Assembly: GCF_003014695.1 (NCBI RefSeq)
Contig: NZ_PYAS01000009.1
Location: forward strand, 248,001-312,000
Direction: 5' to 3'
Length of the DNA stretch: 64,000 nt
Source: Dyadobacter jiangsuensis
Lineage (GTDB): Bacteria; Bacteroidota; Bacteroidia; Cytophagales; Spirosomataceae
Shown: positions 34,223-42,627 of the stretch, in pieces
Layout of the letters: the number at the start of each line of letters is the position of its first letter
How positions within the stretch are numbered: position 1 is the first letter of the stretch
Position numbers and translations under genes: made by a program
The notes under the pieces: generated by a model
What the model saw: the letters and a program-made list of their open reading frames with translations, nothing else
Database searches by the model: none
Told to the model about the DNA's origin: nothing

Positions 34223-36088
34223 ATGAAAATTTTAGGTATCTCGGCTTTCTATCATGATTCGGCCGCGGCTCTTATAGATAATGGCGAAATTGTTGCCGCA
34301 GCACAGGAAGAGCGTTTTACACGCAAGAAGCACGACCCCGGTTTTCCCTCCAATGCAGTTGCGTTTTGCCTTGAATACGGCGGTTTGTCCATTAACGAGC
34401 TCGATGCAATCGTCTTTTACGACAAACCACTTCTCAAATTTGAAAGACTCCTCGAAACCTACTACGCATTTGCGCCCAAGGGCGTACGGTCGTTCCTGAC
34501 TGCGATGCCCGTGTGGATCAAGGAAAAGATGTTCCTGAAACGGCTCATCAACGAAGAGCTGGAAAAGCTGGGCTACGATAAAAAGAAGAAAAAGGTGAAA
34601 ATGCTCTTCCCCGAGCACCACCTCTCACACGCTGCCAGCGCATATTATCCTTCGCCTTACGAAAAATCGGCGATCCTGACGATCGATGGAGTGGGAGAAT
34701 GGGCGACGGCGTCGATTTGTCTCGGCGAAGGAAAAGATATCAGCATTCTCAAAGAACTGCGCTTCCCGCATTCGCTCGGGTTGCTTTATTCCGCATTTAC
34801 CTACTTCCTGGGTTTCCGCGTAAACTCGGGAGAATACAAGCTGATGGGCCTCGCGCCGTACGGTGATCCTTCGTCGCCGGACATTAAGCGTTACGAAGAA
34901 ATTATCCTGAAAGACCTCATTGACCTGAAAGAAGACGGTTCGGTTTGGCTTAACCAGGAGTATTTCGACTATGCTACCGGCCTGAAAATGGTGAATGAGC
35001 ATAAGTGGGAGGCCTTGTTCGGATTCAAAACCCGGAGGCCCGAGGATGCGCTCGAGGCGGTGCATTGTAACCTCGGCCTCGCGATCCAGAATATCACGGA
35101 AGAAGCAGTGGTGAGAATGGCCAAAGAAGCCAAACGCCTCACCGGTGCCGATTACCTGTGTATGGCCGGCGGTGTGGCATTGAACTGCGTATCCAACGGT
35201 AAGCTGCAAAAAGCGAACATTTTTAAAGACATCTTCATCCAGCCGGCTGCCGGTGATGCGGGAGGTGCGCTGGGTGCGGCACAAGCTGCATACCATATTT
35301 ATTTTGGTCAGGACAGGAAGATCACCTGGACGGCCGACGCCATGCGCGGATCCTACCTGGGGCCTACATTCTCCGACCTCGACGTGGCGCTCACGGCGAA
35401 GAAGTACAAGGCTGTTTATACGCATTACGAGAACTTCAAAGACCTCACGCAAGAAGCTGCAAGGCTGTTGTCGGAAGGCAATGTGGTAGGCTGGGTGCAG
35501 GGTCGGATGGAGTTCGGGCCGCGTGCATTGGGTGGTCGAAGCATTTTGGGCGATCCCCGGAATGCCGAAATGCAGAAAAAACTCAATTTGAAGATCAAGT
35601 ACCGCGAATCGTTCCGGCCGTTTGCGCCTTCGGTACTGGCGGAGGATTGCCAGGATTATTTCGATTACGACGGTATTTCACCTTATATGCTCCTGGTGCA
35701 TCCGGTGGCGGAAAGCCGCAGAAAGCCGGTACCGGCGAATTACGGCTCGCTGGATTTGCGCGAAAAACTCTACTTCGAGCGCTCCGACCTGCCTTCGATC
35801 ACCCACATCGATTACTCGGCACGTATCCAGACGGTACACAAGGAAACCAATCCGCGTTACTACGACCTGATCGACTCGTTCAAGGCATTGACGGGCTACG
35901 CGGTGATCGTGAATACGAGTTTCAACGTACGCGGGGAGCCGATCGTGTGCACGCCGAATGATGCATATCGCTGCTTCATGCGCACGGAAATGGATTATCT
36001 CGTAGTAGGGAACTATATTTTTGACAAAAAGCAGCAGCCCGAATGGCTGGAAAAAGATAACTGGAAGGAAGAATTCGTTCTTGACTAA
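34223..36088 (+). CDS. NodU/CmcH-family O-carbamoyltransferase
   Basis: A 621-aa enzyme expected to transfer carbamoyl from carbamoyl phosphate, through a carbamoyl-adenylate, onto a hydroxyl of a sugar or other metabolite. The ATG at 34223 (MKILGISAFYHDSAAAL) matches the family start. The N-terminal Kae1-like domain has HHLSHAASAYY and LTIDGVGEW; the C-terminal YrdC-like domain starts about 380, with GRMEFGPRALGGRSIL and FRPFAPSVL as signatures. It is the first of four same-strand genes (SGNH hydrolase, DUF5989, SxtJ-like), the same functional set as sxtI, sxtL, sxtK and sxtJ of cyanobacteria. Confidence 0.92.
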   Translation: MKILGISAFYHDSAAALIDNGEIVAAAQEERFTRKKHDPGFPSNAVAFCLEYGGLSINELDAIVFYDKPLLKFERLLETYYAFAPKGVRSFLTAMPVWIKEKMFLKRLINEELEKLGYDKKKKKVKMLFPEHHLSHAASAYYPSPYEKSAILTIDGVGEWATASICLGEGKDISILKELRFPHSLGLLYSAFTYFLGFRVNSGEYKLMGLAPYGDPSSPDIKRYEEIILKDLIDLKEDGSVWLNQEYFDYATGLKMVNEHKWEALFGFKTRRPEDALEAVHCNLGLAIQNITEEAVVRMAKEAKRLTGADYLCMAGGVALNCVSNGKLQKANIFKDIFIQPAAGDAGGALGAAQAAYHIYFGQDRKITWTADAMRGSYLGPTFSDLDVALTAKKYKAVYTHYENFKDLTQEAARLLSEGNVVGWVQGRMEFGPRALGGRSILGDPRNAEMQKKLNLKIKYRESFRPFAPSVLAEDCQDYFDYDGISPYMLLVHPVAESRRKPVPANYGSLDLREKLYFERSDLPSITHIDYSARIQTVHKETNPRYYDLIDSFKALTGYAVIVNTSFNVRGEPIVCTPNDAYRCFMRTEMDYLVVGNYIFDKKQQPEWLEKDNWKEEFVLD

Positions 36089-36115
36089 TCCATTATTTAT
36101 AGCGCACCCAAACTG

Positions 36116-37237
36116 ATGGCATCTAAAATTGTTACCAGCATTATCCGCATCCTTTTTCTGGGATTGCTGTTTATGTTCCTGTTCTACCCGGACAAGTTTC
36201 ACATCAAATTCGATTATCCGGGTTACCCTCAGAGCGATAGCTGGCACGTACGTCTGGCCAAATTTGCATTCTGGTTTTTACTGATCATCGAGATCCTGCG
36301 CATTTTCTATTATGGCGTAGTAAAAAGCAAGGCCAAGGGGCTGGTTGCCAATATCGTAACGATCATTACGCCGCTGGTCGTCGTGTTGATTTTCCTTGAA
36401 ATCGTGTTCATGTACGTGCCGCAAAGCCATGAGGGCGTGCTTTCGAAAGCATCGCAGATCTGGTGGGAAAAATACTGGCACCCGGTGAATGCGCTCGGTT
36501 ATCACGATAAGGAAGTCCAGAATGAGCCGGGCAAGAAGAAAGTTCTCGTCATCGGTGATTCATTTGCGGCAGGGCATGGTTTGAAAGATGTGAATGAGCG
36601 TTTTTCGAATATGCTCGAAGCTAAACTTGGGCCGGATAAATACACGATTTACAACCTTGGAATGTCGGGCGCGGACACGCGTGACGAGGTGAAACGGTTG
36701 CAGGATTTTCCTGTAAAACCCGATATCATTATTCTGGAATATTTTCCGAATGATATCGAAAAGGTAGGTCGCGAAAAAGGTCTCACCCTGACTGGTGCAG
36801 AACCTTATGCCGACCTGAAAGGCCCGATGGCGACGATTGTAAAACGCTTCTATTTGCCGAATTTCATTTACTGGCAACTACCGCACACCGGTTTCAGCAC
36901 TTTTGAGAAATTTGTGCAAACCGCCTACACCGACACCACAGTACTAAATGCGCATTTGCGGGACCTTTCCGGAATGCTCGCTTACCGCGACAGTACGAAA
37001 GCGCAGATGTACGCCGTTTTCATTCCGTTCCTGTTTCAGGTCGATAAAAGTGCGGGGTATACCAAGCCGGTGGAAGACTACCTGAAAGCCAATAATGTGA
37101 CGGTAGTGGGGATCAACGACGGGGTGGTTAAAATTCCGGAAAAAGAGCGTGTTGTGGGCAAGAACGACGGCCACGGCAGCGCAACCCTCAACCAGCTGAT
37201 AGCCGACAGGCTTTACCAGGCAATGGGCAAACGATAA
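36116..37237 (+). CDS. Membrane-anchored SGNH/GDSL hydrolase
   Basis: A 373-aa protein with three N-terminal membrane helices (IIRILFLGLLFMFLFYP, FAFWFLLIIEILRIFYYGV, IVTIITPLVVVLIFLEIVF) followed by an SGNH esterase domain from about 130: the block I Ser in VLVIGDSFAAGHGL, then LGMSGADTRDE (Gly block), EYFPNDIEK (Asn block), and a C-terminal Asp/His in KNDGHGSATLN. The extracytoplasmic domain probably acts on an acyl or acetyl ester. It starts 28 bp after the carbamoyltransferase gene and corresponds in position to the GDSL-lipase SxtL. Confidence 0.86.
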   Translation: MASKIVTSIIRILFLGLLFMFLFYPDKFHIKFDYPGYPQSDSWHVRLAKFAFWFLLIIEILRIFYYGVVKSKAKGLVANIVTIITPLVVVLIFLEIVFMYVPQSHEGVLSKASQIWWEKYWHPVNALGYHDKEVQNEPGKKKVLVIGDSFAAGHGLKDVNERFSNMLEAKLGPDKYTIYNLGMSGADTRDEVKRLQDFPVKPDIIILEYFPNDIEKVGREKGLTLTGAEPYADLKGPMATIVKRFYLPNFIYWQLPHTGFSTFEKFVQTAYTDTTVLNAHLRDLSGMLAYRDSTKAQMYAVFIPFLFQVDKSAGYTKPVEDYLKANNVTVVGINDGVVKIPEKERVVGKNDGHGSATLNQLIADRLYQAMGKR

Positions 37238-37311
37238 CTCAGAATTAACGGGTTAGAAGTGTGCAGAAAAGTAATTAAGTTCTAAATTTGAATTTTTAAA
37301 CACTCTATAAG

Positions 37312-37461
37312 ATGGATTTCTTAACTGATTTATTTGCATTTATGAAGGAGCGTAAGAAATGGTGGCTCGCTCCTGTGATCATCGTTCTGCTTCTGATCGG
37401 CGTATTGATCGTGATTGGTGGTGGTTCGGCTGTTGCGCCTTTCATCTACACTTTGTTCTGA
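37312..37461 (+). CDS. DUF5989 (SxtK-like) small membrane protein
   Basis: A 49-aa protein: an N-terminal amphipathic MDFLTDLFAFMKERKKWW, one membrane helix (VIIVLLLIGVLIVIGGGSA) and a C-terminal APFIYTLF. This layout, ending in an APFIY(T)LF-type motif, is what I know of DUF5989 proteins next to O-carbamoyltransferases. ATG at 37312, TGA at 37459-37461. The gene lies 75 bp after the SGNH gene and 100 bp before the SxtJ-like gene, so it belongs to the module. Assignment rests on size, motif and context. Confidence 0.8.
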   Translation: MDFLTDLFAFMKERKKWWLAPVIIVLLLIGVLIVIGGGSAVAPFIYTLF

Positions 37462-37561
37462 TTTCTTTCAGCACAACGCAGATCAATCCGGTTCTTGTCT
37501 GAAACTTCGCCCGGCAGCAATGCAGAACGCATTGCTGCCTATAACATACTACTTTATTAAA

Positions 37562-37930
37562 ATGAGTGAATCAGAAAAAATTAAAGCGCAGCTGGTGATC
37601 GTCACCGGGCTTGTGGTGCTATACTTCATTTTTAAATCGCAATATCCCTATTTCCTGATCGCTGCCGCTGTGATAGGCGTATGCAGTCTGGCTATCCCGG
37701 TTTTTGGTGATCTGGTGGTGAAAGGCTGGTACAAGATCGCGGAAGTACTGGGTGCGATTAACGGTAAAATCCTTTTGTCGCTGGTATTCTTCGTCGTTTT
37801 GTTCCCTGTTGCGGTCATTGCCAAGCTTACCAAGAAAAACCCGCTTCATTTGAAGAAAGAAGATACGGATAGCGTGTTTACGGAAAGAAACCACAAATAC
37901 TCGGCGAAGGACCTGGAACAGGTCTGGTAA
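37562..37930 (+). CDS. SxtJ-family membrane protein
   Basis: A 122-aa protein from ATG 37562 (MSESEKIKAQLVIVTGLVVL). It has two to three membrane helices (LVIVTGLVVLYFIF, YFLIAAAVIGVCSLAIPVFG, ILLSLVFFVVLFPVAVIAKL) and a hydrophilic tail (KKEDTDSVFTERNHKYSAKD) in which the F-x-x-R-N-H-x-Y/F-x-x-x-D-L pattern matches SxtJ-type proteins. Its biochemical role is unknown even in the saxitoxin cluster. It is the last gene of the four-gene carbamoylation module, ending at a strong bidirectional terminator. Confidence 0.82.
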   Translation: MSESEKIKAQLVIVTGLVVLYFIFKSQYPYFLIAAAVIGVCSLAIPVFGDLVVKGWYKIAEVLGAINGKILLSLVFFVVLFPVAVIAKLTKKNPLHLKKEDTDSVFTERNHKYSAKDLEQVW

Positions 37931-37955
37931 TGCCGGAAAGTGAAATATTTAAATG

Positions 37956-37989
37956 CAAAAAAAAGGCCTGTTATCAGGCCTTTTTTTTG
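37956..37989. terminator. Bidirectional terminator
   Basis: Perfect palindromic hairpin CAAAAAAAAGGCCTG / TTAT / CAGGCCTTTTTTTTG. It ends the SxtJ-like gene on the plus strand, and its stem includes the last codons and stop of the convergent Ppx/GppA gene. Confidence 0.93.
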
Positions 37990-38858
37990 CGGCATGCGCG
38001 TTCGTAGAGCAGTTGAAGCATACCGTCTTTCAGGCCCAGGTCGGGTACGTGAATGACGTCTGCGCCTGCCCAGCGCATTGCGGAAGTATAAATGTCGCCC
38101 GCAGGTACGATTACGTCCGCGCGGTCGGGGTTCAGTTGCAGTTTATTAATGCGGTCGGCGAGAGAGAACTGATCGATGTAATCCCGCATCCGCTGGATTT
38201 CTTCGAGGCTGGTGGAGCTTTCGGTGAGTTTGGAAGAGAGATCGAAGAGCTTATTGATATTACCTCCCGTTCCCACCGCTTGAATAGGCTGGCTGTAATC
38301 GACATTCTGGTTGATCCATTCCTTGATTTTCAGCCAGGCATTTTTGGATTCTTTTCCTTCCAAAAGGCGAACAGAACCCAGCTTGAACGATTTGGCCTTA
38401 ATCTTCTGCCTATCCTGATACAAGTTCAACTCGGTACTGCCGCCGCCTACATCAATGTGGATGTATTGGCCGTCTCCCAGCGATTGCACCACGACATTGT
38501 TCACCAATTCGGCTTCTTTTTGTCCGTCGATGATCTGGATATGGATGCCGGTGCGGGTCTCGATGTGGTCACGGACTTCCTGCCCATTGGCTGCTTCGCG
38601 CATGGCGGATGTGGAGCAGGCCATAAAGTCATCGACCTCGTGGAGTTCCATCAGCAACTGGTAAGCCAGCATGAGCTTCATCATGCGGTCTTCGCTTTGC
38701 GGGGTAATGCGTCCCTGGGTAAAAACGTCGTGTCCGAGGCGAAGCGGGAACCGGACATATTCGACCTTCTTGAAACGGGAAATGCCTTCGTCATGCAAGA
38801 CGGATGAGATCTGCATACGGGCACCATTGGAACCGATATCTATGGCTGCGAATTTCAA
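37974..38858 (-). CDS. Ppx/GppA phosphatase family protein
   Basis: A 294-aa exopolyphosphatase/pppGpp phosphatase-type enzyme, shorter than E. coli Ppx (513 aa) and consisting only of the two ASKHA-fold domains. TTG at 38858 is chosen since it gives the standard N-terminus (LKFAAIDIGSNGARM). Motifs: DIGSNGARM (ATPase phosphate 1), STSAMREAANG, IHIDVGGGSTELNLY (phosphate 2) and AVGTGGNINKL. The catalytic Glu of the family is likely in IIDGQKEAEL. It likely adjusts polyphosphate or (p)ppGpp. Its stop lies in the terminator stem. Confidence 0.87.
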   Translation of the reverse strand: MKFAAIDIGSNGARMQISSVLHDEGISRFKKVEYVRFPLRLGHDVFTQGRITPQSEDRMMKLMLAYQLLMELHEVDDFMACSTSAMREAANGQEVRDHIETRTGIHIQIIDGQKEAELVNNVVVQSLGDGQYIHIDVGGGSTELNLYQDRQKIKAKSFKLGSVRLLEGKESKNAWLKIKEWINQNVDYSQPIQAVGTGGNINKLFDLSSKLTESSTSLEEIQRMRDYIDQFSLADRINKLQLNPDRADVIVPAGDIYTSAMRWAGADVIHVPDLGLKDGMLQLLYERACRKKKA

Positions 38859-38897
38859 AAGCTCGTCTAGTAGGGGAGTTAATAAAGGCCAAAAATA

Positions 38898-38935
38898 AAA
38901 TTTCGCGGACAAGTTTCAATATCCTGCCCGCGAAA
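38898..38935 (-). terminator. Terminator of the anti-sigma/barrel gene
   Basis: On the minus strand TTTCGCGG pairs with CCGCGAAA across a 19-nt loop, then TTTTATTTTT follows. It lies 16 bp after the stop of the putative anti-sigma protein. Confidence 0.7.
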
Positions 38936-38950
38936 CTTCATAGGGAAAAG

Positions 38951-40444
38951 CTACATTTGACGGCCTATCTGGTACAATAGCTTCACTTTCACCCCGGGAC
39001 CCGCGCTCTGCCTGAGTGGTGAAAGCGGTTTGAAATAGTTGACCCAGTAACCTTCGGCCTGCACCACGATCGGGTGCCACGATTTCTCGATTCCCACGGC
39101 GAAATTCATCGAAGTAATAGGGGAAACGTCTCCTTTTTTGGTGAAGCTCTGACTGAAAAATTCATTTTTGGGCCCGCGGCAATCGTATGAAATTGTCTCT
39201 TTGGACGACACTTTGAAGTTTGTCCCGACACTTGCATAATAGGCCCAATCGTCCTTGATCGTATTGCGGAATGCCAGTGTAAGTGGTATCTGAACCACAT
39301 TCTGGTCAATTTTGATATTATACAATTGAAAAATGAGCGGGACCTGTCCCGGGTGTGTCTCCTTGAAATCAGCGCGGGCCTTGGTTCTGAACACCGTTTC
39401 GGTGAAGAATTCAGCCGGTTTTACTTTCAACCAGGTAATGCCTGCCGCGATCGAGAATTTCTTTTTGATAATCACCTCTCCCAGTACTGTTTTACCCTGG
39501 CCGTTGCCCTCGATCTGGTAACCTGCACCGAAGCGGTAAGGCGTTTTCAAAGGCAATTTTGGAATGACACTTTCCGTCTGGGCAACCTGTTCCGTCTTTT
39601 TGGTATTTACTGGTGCCTTGGCAATTTGCATATTATTGGCAAAGAGAGCCTTTTGCACTTGCCGTGCCGTAAGCTTGCTGGCCAGCTCATAATGCATTTT
39701 CCGTTGAAGGGAAATGCCGGCGTGCATTTCAACCGGATTACTGATGGAGGCAATGCTGAATTCACTGCCGAATGTTTTGCCGGCGGCCACATTGGAAGGT
39801 GTTTTCGGCATTTGACCCGCATTAGCATCTATGGTGTTCGCGTTGCCCGCAGCATTCGGTCCTGTGATGATTGCTTCTTTGGCAGGCTGAGCCGCTGCCA
39901 GCGATTCACTGGATTTGTCGGCCTGGTAGGTTACTTTTTTACGCGTATTAGCCGGATCCGGGATGTTTTCGACGGCTCCGGGTTCCGCGTTAGAAGTCGA
40001 ACGTACCGGCTCAGTATCGGCCAGATTGATCTGACCCAAATCCTGCTGTACACCATTTTGGGACAAGTTTCGGCGGTAATTCAGAGGCTGCAACGAAGCC
40101 TGAAGGCTCTGTCCGTCCGGTGCGGTTTGCAGGACGTACACAGTGTCGGCCTTCGCAACAGGCGCCGGCTGGTTGCGGATCAGCTCGATCTGACTCTGGA
40201 GATTCTTTACATCCCGCACGAGATGGTCGTTCTGAGAGAGCTGGTTGACGTACATATATGCCATCACCGACGTCACTGAGGCGGCGGCGGCGTACCCGAT
40301 CCACGAACCGTATTGTTGCAAGAAAGACGGAGGCGTGTGCGTCTGCATGTATTTTTGCATACGGGCCCAGTCCTGCTCTTGAAAGTCCGGTTCAATACTC
40401 TCTAATTTTCGGCGTATAGTATTTTCAAATCTATTAGTTTTCAT
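38951..40444 (-). CDS. Putative anti-sigma membrane protein with C-terminal barrel-like domain
   Basis: A 497-aa protein whose ATG (40444) lies inside the ECF sigma gene's 3' end (11-bp overlap). Residues 1-48 are a short cytosolic region (ENTIRRKLESIEPDFQEQDW), then one membrane helix (IGYAAAASVTSVMAYMYV, about 50-67), a coiled-coil-like stretch (LVRDVKNLQSQIELIRN) and a long Ala/Pro/Asn/Thr-rich linker of about 150 residues. The last about 180 residues have alternating hydrophobic strands (KFSIAAGITWLKVKP, VVQIPLTLAFRNTIKDDW) ending in KVKLLYQIG, resembling an 8-stranded outer-membrane barrel. A trans-envelope sensor is inferred from this layout; a cytosolic anti-sigma domain is inferred from the coupling. 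Confidence 0.65.
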   Translation of the reverse strand: MKTNRFENTIRRKLESIEPDFQEQDWARMQKYMQTHTPPSFLQQYGSWIGYAAAASVTSVMAYMYVNQLSQNDHLVRDVKNLQSQIELIRNQPAPVAKADTVYVLQTAPDGQSLQASLQPLNYRRNLSQNGVQQDLGQINLADTEPVRSTSNAEPGAVENIPDPANTRKKVTYQADKSSESLAAAQPAKEAIITGPNAAGNANTIDANAGQMPKTPSNVAAGKTFGSEFSIASISNPVEMHAGISLQRKMHYELASKLTARQVQKALFANNMQIAKAPVNTKKTEQVAQTESVIPKLPLKTPYRFGAGYQIEGNGQGKTVLGEVIIKKKFSIAAGITWLKVKPAEFFTETVFRTKARADFKETHPGQVPLIFQLYNIKIDQNVVQIPLTLAFRNTIKDDWAYYASVGTNFKVSSKETISYDCRGPKNEFFSQSFTKKGDVSPITSMNFAVGIEKSWHPIVVQAEGYWVNYFKPLSPLRQSAGPGVKVKLLYQIGRQM

Positions 40445-41048
40445 TGCCTCTGAATGACTTGACAGCCCAATCACTTGGGAAGAGATGTGGGTAATATTGT
40501 TTGATCAAATGCTGCAAGCGAGCCCGGGCACGCACATAATGCGATCTTACCGTTGCCTCATTGATTTGCAGCAGGTCTGCTATCTCACGATGATTGTAAC
40601 CATCCACCACGTATAACAAAAATACATTCTTATAAACCGGTTTGATCTGTTGGATCAGTTCCAGTATTTCCTCAGCAGTGATCTGGCCTATTACATCTTC
40701 ATCGAATTTGGGATAAGGGGCGTCTTCCAGGGCGATCACATCCTCCGTGTGCTTCTTGTGCTTGCGGTAGTAGCTGATCGCCGTGTTCACCATAATGGTA
40801 CGCAGCCATGCCTTGAAAGGGTGGTTGGCATCGTACTTTCCCAGGTTGTTAAATACTTTTAAAAAACCTTCATTTAAAACTTCCTCGGCCTCTTCCGTCG
40901 ACGACGTGTACCGCAGACAAATGCTTTTTGAATAGCCGAAGAACTGTTTATACAAATACCGCTGTGCCTGGTTATCCCCGGCAATACATGCCGCTACCAC
41001 CGACTCAAAGTCGTTTTCGTTAAAAGATATTTTTCTTCTAAAAAGCAA
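40434..41048 (-). CDS. ECF RNA polymerase sigma factor
   Basis: A 204-aa sigma-70 family protein. Region 2 has NQAQRYLYKQFFGYSKSICL and AEEVLNEGFLKVFNNLGKYD, with the core-binding pattern FKAWLRTIMVN. Region 4 has VYKNVFLLYVVDGYNHREIA and the HTH LLQINEATVRSHYVRARARL. The start is TTG at 41048. The 3' end overlaps the downstream putative anti-sigma gene, so their stoichiometry is likely coupled. It is a different lineage from the FecI-like sigma factor at 18585-19256. Confidence 0.93.
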   Translation of the reverse strand: MLFRRKISFNENDFESVVAACIAGDNQAQRYLYKQFFGYSKSICLRYTSSTEEAEEVLNEGFLKVFNNLGKYDANHPFKAWLRTIMVNTAISYYRKHKKHTEDVIALEDAPYPKFDEDVIGQITAEEILELIQQIKPVYKNVFLLYVVDGYNHREIADLLQINEATVRSHYVRARARLQHLIKQYYPHLFPSDWAVKSFRGNEN

Positions 41049-41269
41049 AGTCAGGGTATCAAATTGTCAGGGATAGAATTTCTCACATTCGAATACGTGC
41101 CTGGGGTCCATTCTGTTGCAAAAATTTACGAAAAGTTTTCCTGGTTCGGAAATGGAAGCTGCCTTGAAAAAAATCACAAAAAAATGCGTCAGGCATGCAA
41201 CGCGGGCATTGGAGGGGGCGTAAAGGCAGAAAACAGTTTGATACTTTCACAAAAACCCGTGGGTATATC

Positions 41270-41887
41270 ATGAAAAAAGTTTCACTTTTACTGGTGGTGC
41301 TGGCAGGCATCTGGTTCGTAGGCTGTCAGAAGAATAGCGAGTCGTTGAGCCCCGAAACTGAGGCGAGTGATTTCGAAAGTGTGGTTGAATCGGCCGCAAG
41401 ACTCGCGGTGGAAACGGACTCTGTGACGTTGGGAAGATGTAAAGGAAAGCTTACGGAAGTGGCCACGGCAGATTTGCCTGCGGCGGTAACTGCTTACATT
41501 GATAGCGCCTACGCAGGTGCTGAAATCAAATACGCTGCAAAGGATCAATCAGGAAAAATCGTGGTGGCTATTACACTGGCCGACGGCGCGGTCAAAGGAT
41601 TGCTATTTGACGCAAACGGAACATTTAAAGCAGAGCTTAAACAGCACGTGCAGAAAGCAAAACTCACGAAGATCGAAGTGAGCGCATTGCCTGCGAATGT
41701 TACTTCATACATTACTTCCAACTACTCAGGAGCCGAGATCAAACTTGCCGCAACCAACGACGCCGGTGAATACTACGTGGGTATTCTGGTGGATAGTAAA
41801 GTGAAAATACTGCTTTTTAATGCCGATGGGTCATTTAATAAAGAACTGGACAAGCCTGCATTTGGGCGTCCACACAAGAGACATTAA
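41270..41887 (+). CDS. PepSY-like-domain lipoprotein with two repeats
   Basis: A 205-aa predicted lipoprotein (MKKVSLLLVVLAGIWFVGCQ, lipobox FVGC, Cys about 19). The mature part contains two about 70-residue repeats of the PepSY-like (DUF2874) type: first LPAAVTAYIDSAYAGAEIKY...VKGLLFDANGTFKAEL, then LPANVTSYITSNYSGAEIKL...VKILLFNADGSFNKEL. Such proteins are periplasmic and often of unknown function. It is divergent from the ECF sigma operon across 221 bp and could be a target of that sigma factor, which is inference. Confidence 0.82.
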   Translation: MKKVSLLLVVLAGIWFVGCQKNSESLSPETEASDFESVVESAARLAVETDSVTLGRCKGKLTEVATADLPAAVTAYIDSAYAGAEIKYAAKDQSGKIVVAITLADGAVKGLLFDANGTFKAELKQHVQKAKLTKIEVSALPANVTSYITSNYSGAEIKLAATNDAGEYYVGILVDSKVKILLFNADGSFNKELDKPAFGRPHKRH

Positions 41888-41961
41888 CCGATCGCAGAGA
41901 TCGTAACGATATTTTGTTAGGGGTGAGTTGGAATACGGTGCTGGATTTTCCGGGGCCGTAT

Positions 41962-42438
41962 TTATTTTTTGGACGGTAGCATTTCCAGCGCCGACGAGTT
42001 TTTGATTTCCCCCATCACAAACAGGCTGTGCGTGCTGCCGATGTTTTCCAGTGACCCCAGCTTTTGCATTAAAAACTGCTGATACTGCGACATATCGTCC
42101 ACCACCACTTTCAGCAGAAAATCATAATCGCCGGAGATATTGAAGCATTCCATTACCTCACCCATCGCCGAAACGGCTTTCACGAATTTCTCCCCCATTA
42201 CCTTCGAATGTTCCTTCAAAGCAATATTACAGAAGGCCATCAGTTTCTTTCCTACTTTCTCCCGGTCGACCAGCGCGACATACTTTTTGATGATCCCTTC
42301 CTTTTCCAGCCTACGTACGCGTTCGTACACGGGCGTGTAGGAGAGGTTCAACTTTTCCGACAGCTCACGTGTTTTCAAAGTCGCGTCCTGTTGCAGCAAA
42401 TGCAGGATTTTGGCGTCAATATCGTCCAGATTATGCAT
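41962..42438 (-). CDS. Lrp/AsnC-family transcriptional regulator
   Basis: A 158-aa feast/famine regulator. N-terminal HTH (LDDIDAKILHLLQQDATLKT, LSYTPVYERVRRLEKEGIIKK) and C-terminal RAM ligand-binding domain (GKKLMAFCNIALKEH, CFNISGDYDFLLKVVVDD). The ATG at 42438 is preferred; a GTG seven codons upstream is an alternative start. It is divergent from metH, sharing its control region, so amino-acid-responsive control of metH is plausible but not shown. Confidence 0.9.
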   Translation of the reverse strand: MHNLDDIDAKILHLLQQDATLKTRELSEKLNLSYTPVYERVRRLEKEGIIKKYVALVDREKVGKKLMAFCNIALKEHSKVMGEKFVKAVSAMGEVMECFNISGDYDFLLKVVVDDMSQYQQFLMQKLGSLENIGSTHSLFVMGEIKNSSALEMLPSKK

Positions 42439-42538
42439 AGATAGAATATCTTTATTCACTCCGAGATGGCTTCGAATATAGATAAATAATTTAGGTTAGG
42501 TGAAACTGCCAGACTTTTAGTCTGAATTTTTTGATTTT

Positions 42539-42569
42539 ATTGAACAAAACATCTATTGGCTTAAATTTG
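42539..42569 (+). promoter_or_regulatory. metH promoter
   Basis: ATTG at 42539-42542, exactly 19 bp, then TAAATTTG at 42562-42569: the best match to the Bacteroidota promoter consensus in this window. A start of transcription near 42576 leaves about 50 nt of leader to the ATG at 42628 but only about 10 nt to the in-frame ATG at 42586, supporting the later start. Confidence 0.65.
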
Positions 42570-42627
42570 TCAGTTCAGAAGCGCTATGCTTTTCCGGCGA
42601 AATGATAATCAGACATTTAAAACACTT

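Noticed and set aside
34223..37930. Saxitoxin biosynthesis cluster
   Set aside because: Only the carbamoylation-type genes match; the polyketide synthase-like SxtA and other core genes are absent.
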